This document shows, in pieces, positions 39,608 through 50,502 of a stretch of 64,000 nt of DNA. How positions within the stretch are numbered: the first letter of the stretch is position 1; every line of letters starts with the position of its first letter. Source of the stretch: Euglena gracilis. Lineage: Eukaryota; Euglenida; Euglenophyceae; Euglenales. A model generated the notes under the pieces. It had not been told where the DNA came from and did no database searches. It saw nothing but the letters and a program-made list of their open reading frames with translations. The translations under genes and the position numbers were made by a program. The stretch is taken from assembly GCA_039621445.1 (NCBI GenBank), contig CP154956.1:75492192-75556191 (forward strand), given 5' to 3'.

Positions 39608-39731
39608 CAGCCAACTCCGGCGAAAAAAGGCACTAAGCAGGGACTCCTAACCCAACGCGTCACAATCCAAACAACACCGCCGGCGAGCAAGGCATGGCCT
39701 CACAAGGGGAAAGTGCGGAGCCCGAGGTGTC
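39608..39731 (-). repeat. Left inverted terminal repeat
   Basis: Starts on the minus strand GACACCTCGGGCTCCGCAC and runs to GCCGGAGTTGGCTG. The inner sequence is complementary to the right repeat; the outer 36 bp recur in the internal complementary region. Confidence 0.88.
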
Positions 39732-39792
39732 CAGACACCTCGGGCTCCGCTCTTTGCCCTTGTGAGGCCATGCCTTGCTCGCCGGCGAAAAA
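39672..39792. repeat. Near-perfect palindrome at abutting DIRS termini
   Basis: GCCGGCGAGCAAGGCATGGC and the following 40 bases are mirrored around a CA centre (39,732-39,733). Two left termini therefore meet head to head: the complete element to the left and a rearranged terminus fragment to the right. Confidence 0.85.
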
Positions 39793-40046
39793 AGGCACTA
39801 ATGGAGTCCCTGCTTAGTGCCGCCTCGCCGGAGTTGGCTGACGACGCCGCTCCGACTTGGCGACGTGACTTCTTGCCCCTGGGGGGTGTCCCCCCCCTCT
39901 CCCCCCTTGGCCCCCACTCTCTGACCGAGGGTTTTGAACACAAATTTTCTTTTACGGGTGGGAGGGTCGGGCTCTCAAGGTCTTTGTGCTTCGCCCTCGG
40001 TGTCCCTTCCTCCCTGGTCGGTTTTCCTCGAGGGAGTACGAGTTCC
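39734..40046 (+). mobile_element. Rearranged DIRS terminus fragment
   Basis: Contains the left outer end, the inner terminal repeat, the recombinase-tail segment and the right-end complement, finishing at CTCGAGGGAGTACGAG. The internal genes are absent. Sequence to 40,305 beyond it is unique and GC-rich with no recognisable gene. Confidence 0.6.
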
Positions 40047-40309
40047 CGCTGTGCGAGCCCTGATTGATCCCGTACGGGCAGAGGACATACCGCGGGGATC
40101 GACCGGCGCGTGCAACTGCGCACAAGGACGAAGACACTGGTTGGCCGGAACTTGTGCGTGGTTCCCTGTTTGAGGACGTTCCACGGCGAGTAGTAGGAGC
40201 TTCCACCCCGTGGCCGTCCAACGGCGGGTGGTGACAACCTACATACAATCATGCCTTGTTTGCGGCTGTTTGAATGTGAATGTACTTGGGTAGGTTAGGC
40301 TTTTCCACT

Positions 40310-40552
40310 TTAGTGCTGCGATTTTGCCGCAGTTGGCTGGCTCGTCGCTGCGGCATGGACGATTCCTAGGGGGAGACCCCTTCCTGGAGCCCCCCCCCCC
40401 GTTTCTTTTCTGGGAGGGTAGGGTGGGCTCACTTGGTGTTTGTGCTTTGCCCTCGGTGTCACTTCCTCACCTCTCGGTCTGTATCGGGGGAGTTCGAGAC
40501 ACCTCGGGCTCCGCACTTCCCCCAAGTGCCTTATTTTGCCAGAGTTGGCTGT
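40310..40552 (+). mobile_element. Divergent DIRS terminus
   Basis: A third version of the tail and complementary region: GCAGTTGGCTGG, GTGTTTGTGCTTTGCCCTCG, then GAGTTCGAGACACCTCGGGC. It ends in TGCCAGAGTTGGCTG, placed exactly like a left inner terminal repeat before the gene that starts at 40,566. Confidence 0.55.
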
Positions 40553-40565
40553 TATTAATCGCCCT

Positions 40566-41335
40566 ATGGCAGAAGGACTGGTGCAGTTTATTTCGGCGGC
40601 AGACCCTGGGGAGATACAATCGCTCTACGATGGTATTTTCTTATCAAAGGGAGCCGCCGTTGCCCTTTTTTCAAAGGCAGTGTCACAGCTTCGTGGAGAA
40701 GGCTCTTGGGGTGTGCGCGGCCTGAAGCGGAACCTGGGAGCAAATTTTTGTGAATTAGGACTGAGCTCGCGCGCTGACATCAGGCGCCTGGCACACTTTT
40801 ATGTCTTTTTCACAGGTAACCCTCATGAGACAATTGTGTAACCTGTCTGCCACTTCTGTTGGCGCAGGTTTTTTCCCCTTTCCCTTGCGCTTTGGGTACC
40901 AATTTTTCCTCTTCCTGGGCATGGCACCAACACCAATGTGTCCCCCTCCCCCTGTCGAGGAGTTTGGCATCGAATTTACTGATATCTGTGGTGTAATTCT
41001 GCGATTGTTGCACGTTGCATTCCTCCATTTTCCCCGGCCATTGGCGTTGGTGCCATGCCCGGGAAGAGAAAAAATTGGTATCCTAAGCGCAAGGGAAAGG
41101 GGAAAAAACCTGTGCCAACAGAAGTGGCGGACAGGTTACAGGGGTACTCCACCAATGGACTACGACACGGTGCGTGGTGGCAGTTGAACAACTCAGCGGA
41201 GAAGCGATGGTGGCTGCCTCGACCAAGCCCTACAACGAAGCGTGGCTCTTCTCGCTCGCCCTCGCGTGCAAGGTCGAGATGGTGTCGTCGTTTGAGCTGT
41301 CCGAAAAGCAGGCTTCAGTGGTCTTCAAGCTTTGA
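40566..41335 (+). CDS. Two-exon 147-residue protein of unknown function
   Basis: Exon 1 is 40566-40815 and exon 2 is 41142-41335, joined in phase 1 across a GTAACC...TTACAG intron and ending in TGA. The protein starts MAEGLVQFISAADPGEIQ and continues through FCELGLSSRADIRRLAHFY, VVAVEQLSGEAMVAAS and KVEMVSSFELSEKQASVVFK. It is probably alpha-helical and soluble, with no signal peptide, membrane segment or known motif. I do not recognise it. DIRS-type termini lie just upstream (to 40,552) and downstream (from about 41,490), so it may be element cargo or a host gene trapped between insertions. The alternative upstream ATG at 40,440 lies within the terminus sequence and is less likely. Confidence 0.6.
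40836..41143. repeat. Hairpin inverted repeat forming most of the intron
   Basis: Arms of about 108 bp (40,836-40,943 and 41,036-41,143; GTAACCTGTCTGCCACTTCT against its complement, and GGCATGGCACCAACACCAAT against its complement) enclose roughly 90 bp. The 326-bp intron 40,816-41,141 is thus almost wholly one fold-back structure. Confidence 0.85.
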
Positions 41336-41638
41336 ACTCACTTAGGGGAATTGCGGAGCCAGAGTTGTCTTCAAATGATATTCGTCTGGTTCGTGTTCTT
41401 TGGGATATTGAATTGATCTTGAATTCTTTTCTCGGTTCTTCTTCGTTCGTGAACTGTTTTCATTTCTTCTGGGTGTCGAAGGGAAAGTTAGGAATCAGCC
41501 AACTCCGGCGAAAAAGGCACCAAGCAGGGAATCCCAACGCAGCGCACCAGAGCAATTACAACAAACCGCCGGCGAGCGAGGCATGGCCTCACAATGTCTT
41601 TGTGCTTCGCCCTCGGTGTCTCTTCCTTCCTGGTCGGT
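41336..41638 (-). mobile_element. DIRS 5' leader and inverted repeat fragment
   Basis: In minus orientation it carries an inner terminal repeat (GCCGGAGTTGGCTGATTCCT) and the leader ACACCCAGAAGAAA seen at other copies' 5' ends. It then stops at the 3' end of the 147-residue gene. Its outer part, CTTTGTGCTTCGCCCTCGG on the plus strand, is cut where unit 1 of the tandem array begins. Confidence 0.6.
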
Positions 41639-41976
41639 CGGACTCCCACGACACAGGAAGGGGGAGGAAGGGACCAAGAGGGCGAAGCACAAGAAGATGG
41701 TGAGAGGTCCTGCTTTCTTTGCCGGCTGTTCTGTTCTGGTGTGTTTGTGCGTGCGCGGGGGGTGCTTCTTACTCCGCCTTTGTTGCCGGAGTTGGCGATG
41801 AGGTGGCCTCCTCCGACACCTTGGCGAAGCTGAACCGTCGTGGCCCCGCCCCCCCCCCCTCCCTGGCGTGGTGCCCCCCCCCCCTGATGGGGATGGTTTT
41901 CGCTTTCTGGTGTGTCGCTGGGTGGGCGGTTGGGGCTGCTTGGTTGGGGGTCCCCATTCTGGTTGGGATGGTTTGC

Positions 41977-43101
41977 TTATTCTGCTGATTTTTGGGGTGG
42001 GCGGGTTGGGCTCGCCATCTTCTTGTGCTTCCCCTCTTGCAGAATTTCTCTGGTCAGGTAATTCACCCTTTCTGATGTCAAAGGTCTTTTACCATCCAAA
42101 GACCATAACAAATTATTTTTGTGTCCAACCATGCGGGCTGTCCTTTCCACATACTCTTTCAATAAATGCCATGGGCTTATGAGGGGTGTGTGTGGCAAAT
42201 TCAAAATCTCTTCCCATTTTGGGAATTGCCACCCTTTCCTTTGCAATAAAATGAAAATTTTTTCTCCCACGAAACTGATTTTTCGCTGTGTCCTGGCTAA
42301 ATCAACCCCCCTGTGGAGGGCCAAAAGCCTCCAACAGATGATGAGTCTGTTTCTGAGCTCTTTCACAGATAGGTCTGAGAGGGGTGTGGAATTCCTCATG
42401 ATGTTTTCTAGGAAATCAGTGGGGTCCCAAAAGTGGGCATACTTGCAGACATTGGCATTCCACTTCCTTTTCAATGGAGCCAGAAGAGGTGAAAATCTCA
42501 AAGACCCAAACCCTGGGAGTAATAAGGCTGCTGCATATGCATTTCGTGCAGTGTTGATGCTATGAACAGCAAGATCAAGGATGGCCTCAGCCATCTTGGG
42601 GACTGTGCACTTCTGCAGAGGCACCCCTTTTTGCAATAATTGGCCCATAAATGTCCTGAAGGCTGAGTCATATCTTTTGACATTTCCCAGATTTTTTATG
42701 TAAGTGTCGATACTGGACATCGAAACTTCCTGGGATTGTAATATTTGCCTGACACAATCAAGCAGGCCAAATTCCACCTTGGGGGGGGCATCTCCTCCCC
42801 CCAGCAGTTGGTGAATAGACCCCATTGGGGGGGGACCAGCAAAACTTTGCTGCCTGGCTGTCTGATTGACATTAATTGGCGCCACCATGATGTCGAAGCC
42901 CAGTGGGGTACGATCAACAGACTTGTTAGGTCTGGGTTTAACATTAGTCTCTGAACCCACTGGTGAATGATGCTCCAGGGAGGGTTGGCATAAACTGGGG
43001 GGAGGCCCTTCAAATCGGCCTTCAAGGCATCCACCAGCAAAGCCCCTTGGTGGGGGTATCGACAAACAAACCGATGAAATTTTTTGTTGCTGGGTGTGCA
43101 A
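41977..43101 (-). pseudogene. Truncated tyrosine recombinase, unit 1
   Basis: The 374-residue frame keeps the N-terminal domain and first catalytic Arg (LHRGVDLARTQRK). After REILQEG it jumps into KHKKMASPTRPP: a deletion between two AAGAGGG-type motifs removed the His-x-x-Arg box and the Tyr. It should be catalytically inactive. ATG at about 42,720 (MSSIDTYI) is a possible recombinase start in this subfamily. Confidence 0.85.
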
Positions 43102-45762
43102 AACATGTCCACCTCTGGGGTAATGTCCTTTCTGAAAAATTTCAGAATTTGGTGAAAGATGTTCAAGTTTAGGGTATAATCCCCTGGGTCCTTTTGCTGG
43201 TCAGGGAGTCTGCCAATTGCTCTTTTGTGGGAACCCAAACCACCTGCAAATTGATTTTCTTTTCCTGACAATGATACAGCAGGGGCTTTAAGATGGAATT
43301 TAGGTATGGCTTTCTGCCTCCCCATTTTGTTAAATAACTGACAGCCAACTGGCTATCCACGTGAAGCATTATTGTTTGTTTTTGTTTGGCCAGGCTTTTT
43401 ACTGTCTCCACTGCTGACATCAACTCTTTTTGGTTGATGTGAAGGATGTGCAGGTCTCTCCAAAAATCCTGCACTTTTTGGCCTGAGTTTTTGTCCAGCC
43501 CCCCCCACTGCCAGGTGCTGCTGTCTGAGAACAGTTCCTGAGAGGCCTGGGATTGAAAAGCTCTGCCCACACCTGACTGCAAAAACGCTTTTAACTCCAC
43601 AATTTGATCTTTGACCCCCTGGGGAATGGTTAGGGTGTGGTCCCAACCCCACTTTGTGTGCAAATCCACCATTTTGCAAAGTTGGTCTGTCAGAATTCTG
43701 AGAAATGGCATTGAGACTAGGTAACTTCTGACTTGACCTACAATGGAACTGAGCTTTCTGCAGCTCAGTTTTTGTGCTGTGACAACTTTGCCCAGCTCCT
43801 TTCTTAAGGATTTTAGTTTTTCCTGAGGAATTTCCAGCTGGCCTTTTTTCAAGTTGACCCACTGGCCCAAATGTTTTTTTTCCTGTGTGGGTTCCAGACA
43901 GGACTTGGGGAGGTTTAATCTGAAACCTGCCAGTAAAAGGTCCTGTTTTATTTCTGCCAAATGCTGGGCTGCTGTCTTTTTGCTGGGGGCTAACAGCAAA
44001 ATGTCGTCCAGGTAGATGAAAACTACCTTTCCCTCTTTTCTCCATTTCCTCTCCCAGACTCTCATGAGAGTCATAAATTTTTGAGGCAGGCTGCTGATGC
44101 CGAAGCATGCAGCTTGAAACTGCCAGGTTTCCCCCCCCACACCTGCATGCAAACATGCCTTTCTAGACTGCTGTGCAGTTATAAGTGGAAATAAGCATCT
44201 TTCAAATCTATTTTTCCACAGAACCAACATTTCCTCAGACATGGGAAGATATTTCCCATACGCTCCAGTCTGAACTTCTGGGGGGTGAAGTAGAGATTTA
44301 ACTGTCGACAGTCTGCAATCAGTCTTTCCTTTGTCTTTTCCCCTTCTTTTTTAGAAATGATGAAGTAAGGGACCAAATGTTTTGCCTCCTCTGGGGGGAT
44401 TTGCCTGGTTGCCCCTGCACATTCGTATTCTCTCAGAATTTTCTGGGCAGTCATTATTTCTTGGGGAGTTTTGAAGGGAACTTTTAAGGACATTTGAGGG
44501 GGGAGGGGAATATCTGCCATAACTCCCTCCCTTATCAGGTTTAATACCTCTCTGCTGGCTCCTGCCTTGACCCAATGGGGGATGCTGGCCTGCAGGGCCT
44601 TGTAAGGGGGTACCCCTGGGTGTAATGTGTCTGGGGATTCCACTGGCCCCATCACTGGGGTCCCTCCCCCAGGTTTTTTCTCCATTACTGGGGTCATCCC
44701 TGGCTGCCCCATCACTGGGACTGAAGCTGTCCCTGCCATAGGGCTTCTCAAAGACAGGCTTTCCCCCTGTTTTGGAAAGATGGGGGAAGGTCTGTGGTGG
44801 GGAGGTACATATAATGCTGGGGGGTGAGGGCTGATTACCTTCTGGTGGGGCCCTGGTGTAGCCAATCTTGGGCCTCCCCCCCAAGGGCTGATATCTTGAA
44901 TGTGATTGCCTCCAATGGCCACCTGAATTTGCTTGAAATGGCCTCCATTGGCCTTGATATCTTGATTGTAATGGCCTCCATTGGCCTTCAGGGCCATCGG
45001 GCCTTCTTGGTCTCCATTGACCTTCTCTCCAGCACTTTTCTTGTGTCTTCTTTTTCCCTCTTGGTTCCCCAGATAAGCCACCATGGCTGAATTTCCCTGA
45101 GGGGTTTGATGCCACCTGTCTTGGCTGTGGCTTGCTTCCCGTGTGGGGAATGATTTTGAGGGTTCTGGGGGGATAGTTGGACATACCTCTCCCCACTGGG
45201 GTCCCCTGCTGGGATTCTGGGTTCTGTGTCCTTCAGAATGGGCACCATGCCCTTTTGAATGAAGGCTGCCATAGCCTTGGGCCCCAGGCCCTGTAGATAG
45301 ATGGCCGCCATGGCCATTTTGAGGAGGGTTTCCACCTTCCTGACTTGAACCCTTTGAACTTGTCATATTTCCCCTGCCATAGGGGTGGGGATGAGAAGGG
45401 GAATGGGTAGTCTGCCAGACCTGTGTTTCCCGCTCCTGACAATGTTTCCTTGATTGATGACTGTGATGGGTCCCCATGACCCAATGGGCCTTGCCCTGGA
45501 TGGCTCCTCTGACGCTTTGCTCTGACCACGAGTGTCCAGGGTCCATGGCCGTCACAAAAGCTTTGTTAAAAACAGGAATTTTCTGACGAATTGGGGGCGG
45601 AAGGGTTGCGACGGCCACGGACGGACGTGTTGGCCCTGCTCCATCAGGTACTCCAGCGCCTGCAGTTCCTCGGTGTTTTCCAGGTTCGGCTGTCTGTCTT
45701 GAACGTCCTTGCGCTCCCACTTCATCTTGACAGCTTGAAATTTTTTCCAACACATCTTTCAT
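42696..45762 (-). pseudogene. Gag-RT-RNase H-MT-like region, unit 1, frameshifted
   Basis: Frames 45,762-44,179, 44,242-43,169 and 43,325-42,696 must be joined to follow the complete copy. Gag has NGGH repeats; RT begins KIDLKDAYFHL then hits TAA, and the homology continues in the -1 frame (ITAQQSRKAC, FIYLDDILLLAP). RNase H (FSDSSTWQWGG, HVDSQLAVSYL) is followed by a second shift before the methyltransferase-like part (YANPPWSIIHQW). Both shifts also occur in unit 2. Confidence 0.85.
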
Positions 45763-46057
45763 TGAATTCCGTTGAACACGTGTTCGATTTTTTGAATGTC
45801 TTTGTCTTCAGTATTGACCGCACTCGTAGTGTTGAAATTCTTTCTCCTTGAGGTCGAAGGGCAGAAATAGGAATCAGCCAACTCAGGCAACAAAAAGCAG
45901 TAAGAAGCACCCCCCCGCGCACGCACAATCGGACTCCCACGACACAGGAAGGGGGAGGAAGGGACCAAGAGGGCGAAGCACAAGAAGATGGTGAGGTCCT
46001 GCTTTCCTTGCCGGCTGTTCTGTTCTGGTGTGTTTGTGCGTGCGCGGGGGGTGCTTC

Positions 46058-47678
46058 TTACTGCGCCTTTGTTGCCGGAGTTGGCGATGAGGTGGCCTCC
46101 TCCGACACCTTGGCGAAGCTGAACCGTCGTGGCCCCGCCCCCCCCCCCTCTCCCATGGTCGCTTGGTGGGCCCCCCCCCTGATGGGGATGGTTTTCGCTT
46201 TCTGGTGTGTCGCTGGGTGGGCGGTTGGGGCTGCTTGGTTGGGGGTCCCCTTTCTGGTTGGGATGGTTTGCTTATTCTGCTGATTTTTGGGGTGGGCGGG
46301 TTGGGCTCGCCATCTTCTTGTGCTTCGCCCTCTTGGTCCCTTTCCTCCCCCTTCCTGTGTCGTGGGAGTCCGAGACCATTCGGGCTCCGCACTGCGAGAT
46401 GGTGAGGTACTTTGCACCCCCCTTTGGGCCATAATATTTTGAATTTTTGAAACGACTCCCAGCCTTAAATAATGAGCTTGGAAGGCCCCAAAATTTTTCC
46501 ACTGACCCAATTGCTGGACTTCTTCCACTTGCAAACCAGCATTCTTCCACCATAAAACCCCAGCCCCTCTGGTGCTGTGGGGTTTCCAGTGGGTGGTGTC
46601 CACGCCCCCCTCTTGCAGAATTTCTCTGGTCAGGTAATTCACCCTTTCTGATGTCAAAGGTCTTTTACCATCCAAAGACCATAACAAATTATTTTTGTGT
46701 CCAACCATGTGGGCTGTCCTTTCCACATACTCTTTCAATAAACGCCATGGGCTTATGAGGCGGGTGTGTGGCAAATTCAAAATCTCTTCCCATTTTGGGA
46801 ATTGCCACCCTTTCCTTTGCAATAAAATAAAATTTTTTTCTCCCACGAAACTTATTTTTCGCTGTGTCCTGGCTAAATCAACCCCCCTGTGGAGGGCCAA
46901 AAGCCTCCAACAGATGATGAGTCTGTTTCTGAGCTCTTTCACAGATAGGTCTGAGAGGGGTGTGGAATTCCTCATGATGTTTTCTAGGAAATACAGTGGG
47001 GTCCCAAAAGTGGGCATACTTGCAGACATTGGCATTCCACTTCCTTTTCAATGGAGCCAGAAGAGGTGAAAATCTCAAAGACCCAAACCCTGGGAGTAAT
47101 AAGGCTGCTGCATATGCATTTCGTGCAGTGTTGATGCTATGAACAGCAAGATCAAGGATGGCTTCAGCCATCTTGGGGACTGTGCACTTCTGCAGAGGCA
47201 CCCCTTTTTGCAATAATTGGCCCATCAATGTCCTGAAGGCTGAGTCATATCTTTTGACATTTCCCAGATTTTTTATGTAAGTGTCGATACTGGACATCGA
47301 AACTTCCTGGGATTGTAATATTTGCCTGACACAATCAAGCAGGCCAAATTCCACCTTGGGGGGGGCATCTCCTCCCCCCAGCAGTTGGTGAATAGACCCC
47401 ATTGGGGGGGGACCAGCAAAACTTTGCTGCCTGGCTGTCTGATTGACATTAATTGGCGCCACCATGATGTCGAAGCCCAGTGGGGTACGATCAACAGACT
47501 TGTTAGGTCTGGGTTTAACATTAGTCTCTGAACCCACTGGTGAATGATGCTCCAGGGAGGGTTGGCATAAACTGGGGGGAGGCCCTTCAAATCGGCCTTC
47601 AAGGCATCCACCAGCAAAGCCCCTTGGTGGGGGTATCGACAAACAAACTGATGAAATTTTTTGTTGCTGGGTGTGCAA
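46058..47678 (-). pseudogene. Tyrosine recombinase, unit 2, one-base frameshift
   Basis: The catalytic set is complete across two frames: LHRGVDLARTQRK, HSTRGAGVLWW and GQWKNFGAFQAHY, followed by a long Lys/Arg/Pro-rich tail. One extra base near 46,992 (AAATACAGTGG against AAATCAGTGG in unit 1) splits the ORF into 47,678-46,878 and 47,035-46,058. It is otherwise intact. Confidence 0.85.
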
Positions 47679-50335
47679 AACATGTCCACCTCTGGGGTAA
47701 TGTCCTTTCTGAAAAATTTCAGAATTTGGTGAAAGATGTTCAAGTTTAGGGTATAATCCCCTGGGTCCTTTTGCTGGTCAGGGAGTCTGCCAATTGCTCT
47801 TTTGTGGGAACCCAAACCACCTGCAAATTGATTTTCTTTTCCTGACAATGATACAGCAGGGGTTTTAAGATGGAATTTAGGTATGGCTTTCTGCCTCCCC
47901 ATTTTGTTAAATAACTTACATCCACCTGGCTGTCCACGTGAAGCATTATTGTTTGTTTTGGTTTGGCCAGACTTTTTACTGTCTCCACTGCTGACATCAA
48001 CTCTTTTTGATTGATGTGAAGGATGTGCAGTTCTCTCCAAAAATCCTGCACTTTTTGGCCTGAGTTTTTGTCCAGCCCCCCGCACTGCCAGGTGCTGCTG
48101 TCTGAGAACAGTTCCTGAGAGGCCTGGGATTGAAAAGCTCTGCCCACACCTGACTGCAAAAACGCTTTAACTCCACAATTTGATCTTTGACCCCCTGGGG
48201 AATGGTTAGGGTGTGGTCCCAACCCCACTTTGTGTGCAAATCCACCATTTTGCAAAGTTGGTCTGTCAGAATTCTGAGAAATGGCATTGAGACTAGGTAA
48301 CTTCTGACTTGACCTACAATGGAACTGAGCTTTCTGCAGCTCATTTTTTGTGCTGTGAGAACTTTGCCCAGCTCCCTTCTTAAGAATTTTAGTTTTTCCT
48401 GAGGAATTTCCAGCTGGCCTTTTTTCAAGTTGACCCACTGGCCCAAATGTTTTATTTCCTGTGTGGGTTCCAGACAGGACTTGGGGAGGTTTAATCTGAA
48501 ACCTGCCAGTAAAAGGTCCTGTTTTATTTCTGCCAAATGCTGGGCTGCTGTCTTTTTGCTGGGGGCTAACAGCAAAATGTCGTCCAGGTAGATGAAAACT
48601 ACCTTTCCCTCTTTTCTCCATTTCCTCTCCCAGACTCTCATGAGAGTCATAAATTTTTGAGGCAGGCTGCTGATGCCGAAGCATGCAGCTTGAAACTGCC
48701 AGGTTCCCCCCCCCCCACCTGCATGCAAACATGCCTTTCTAGACTGCTGTGCAGTTATAAGTGGAAATAAGCATCTTTCAAATCTATTTTTCCACAGAAC
48801 CAACCTTTCCTTAGATATGGGAAGATATTTCCCACATGCTCCAGTCTGAACTTCTGGGGGGTGAAGTGGAGATTTAACTGTCGACAGTCTGCAATCAGTC
48901 TTTCCTTTGTCTTTTCCCCTTCTTTTTTGGAAATGATGAAGTAAGGGACCAAATGTTTTGCCTCCTCTGGGGGGATTTGCCTGGTTGCCCCTGGACATTC
49001 GTATTCTCTCAGAATTTTCTGGGCAGTCATTATTTCTTGGGGAGTTTTGAAGGGAACTTTTAAGGACATTTGAGGGGGGAGGGGAATATCTGCCATAACT
49101 CCCTCCCTTATCAGGTTTAATACCTCTCTGCTGGCTCCTGCCTTGACCCAATGGGGGATGCTGGCCTGCAGGGCCTTGTAAGGGGGTACCCCTGGGTGTA
49201 ATGTGTCTGGGGATTCCACTGGCCCCATCACTGGGGTCCCTCCCCCAGGTTTCTCCATTACTGGGGTCATCCCTGGCTGCCCCATCACTGGGGCTGAAGC
49301 TGGCACTGCCATAGGGCTTCTCAAAGACAGGCTTTCCCCCTGTTTTGGAAAGATGGGGGAAGGTCTGTGGTGGGGAGGTACATATAATGCTGGGGGGTGA
49401 GGGCTGATTACCTTCTGGTGGGGCCCTGGTGTAGCCAATCTTGGGCCTCCCCCCCAAGGGCTGATATCTTGAATGTGCTTGCCTCCAATGGCCACCTGAA
49501 TTTGCTTGAAATGGCCTCCATTGGCCTTGATATCTTGATTGTAATGGCCTCCATTGGCCTTCAGGGCCATCGGGCCTTCTTGGTCTCCATTGACCTTCTC
49601 TCCAGCACTTTTCTTGTGTCTTCTTTTTCCCTCTTGGTTCCCCAGATAAGCCACCATGGCTGAATTTCCCTGAGGGGTTTGATGCCACCTGTCTTGGCTG
49701 TGGCTTGCTTCCCGTGGGGGGAATGATTTTGAGGGTTCTGGGGGGATAGTTGGACATACCTCTCCCCACTGGGGTCCCCTGCTGGGATTCTGGGTTCTGT
49801 GTCCTTCAGAATGGGCACCATGCCCTTTTGAATGAAGGCTGCCATAGCCTTGGGCCCCAGGCCCTGTAGATAGATGGCCGCCATGGCCATTTTGAGGAGG
49901 GTTTCCACCTTCCTGACTTGAACCCTTTGAACTTGTCATATTTCCCCTGCCATAGGGGTGGGGATGAGAAGGGGAATGGGTAGTCTGCCAGACCTGTGTT
50001 TCCCGCTCCTGACAATGTTTCCTTGATTGATGACTGTGATGGGTCCCCATGACCCAATGGGCCTTGCCCTGGATGGCTCCTCTGACGCTTTGCTCTGACC
50101 ACGAGTGTCCAGGGTCCATGGCCGTCACAAAAGCTTTGTTAAAAACAGGAATTTTCTGACGAATTGGGGGCGGAAGGGTTGCGACGGCCACGGACGGACG
50201 TGTTGGCCCTGCTCCATCAGGTACTCCAGCGCCTGCAGTTCCTCGGTGTTTTCCAGCTTCGGCTGTCTGTCTTGAACGTCCTTGCGCTCCCACTTCATCT
50301 TGACAGCTTGAAATTTTTTCCAACACATCTTTCAT
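47273..50335 (-). pseudogene. Gag-RT-RNase H-MT-like region, unit 2, frameshifted
   Basis: Frames 50,335-48,755, 49,769-47,997, 48,732-47,746 and 48,085-47,273 together cover the polyprotein. It shares the KIDLKDAYFHL-TAA break and the break before the methyltransferase-like part with unit 1. It adds a single-T loss near 48,168, which shifts LKAFLQSGVG into another frame. FIYLDDILLLAP is preserved. Confidence 0.85.
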
Positions 50336-50502
50336 TGAATTCCGTTGAACACGTGTACGATTTTTTGAATGTCTTTGTCTTCAGTATTGACCGCACTCGT
50401 AGTGTTGAAATTCTTTCTCCTTGAGGTCGAAGGGCAGAAATAGGAATCAGCCAACTCCGGCAACAAAAAGCAGTAAGAAGCACCCCCCCGCGCACGCACA
50501 AT

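Larger units (their letters stand above)
35177..39731 (-). mobile_element. Complete DIRS-1-type tyrosine recombinase retrotransposon, 4,555 bp
   Basis: Minus-strand order: left inverted terminal repeat (39,731-39,608), leader, Gag-RT-RNase H-methyltransferase-like ORF (39,445-36,416), tyrosine recombinase ORF in the -1 frame (to 35,295), internal complementary region (35,576-35,479) and right inverted terminal repeat (35,335-35,177). The complementary region joins the complement of the left outer end to the complement of the right outer end, which is the defining DIRS-1 architecture used for circle formation before recombinase-mediated, duplication-free integration. All catalytic motifs are intact, so this copy could be recent or active. 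Confidence 0.9.
41639..45929 (-). mobile_element. Tandem DIRS-like array, unit 1 (4,291 bp)
   Basis: A second DIRS subfamily, minus strand, nearly identical to unit 2 but with an internal deletion of about 280 bp between the recombinase and the complementary region near 42,040. Its right end begins CGGACTCCCACGACACAGG. Its 5' boundary at 45,929 is fused directly to the right end of unit 2 and its left outer repeat is missing. Confidence 0.85.
45930..50502 (-). mobile_element. Tandem DIRS-like array, unit 2 (4,573 bp)
   Basis: A full-length repeat unit. Right terminal repeat at 45,930-46,090, complementary region at about 46,310-46,408 (its right half mirrors 45,930-45,990), then recombinase, RT and Gag regions, and a left repeat truncated at GCGCACGCACAAT. 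Its junction with unit 3 at 50,502/50,503 is the same sequence as the junction with unit 1. Confidence 0.87.

Noticed and set aside
44160-44215. Programmed frameshift at TTCCACTTATAA in the tandem units
   Set aside because: The frame change is -1 but no slippery heptamer exists, and the intact subfamily is uninterrupted. A shared one-base loss is simpler.
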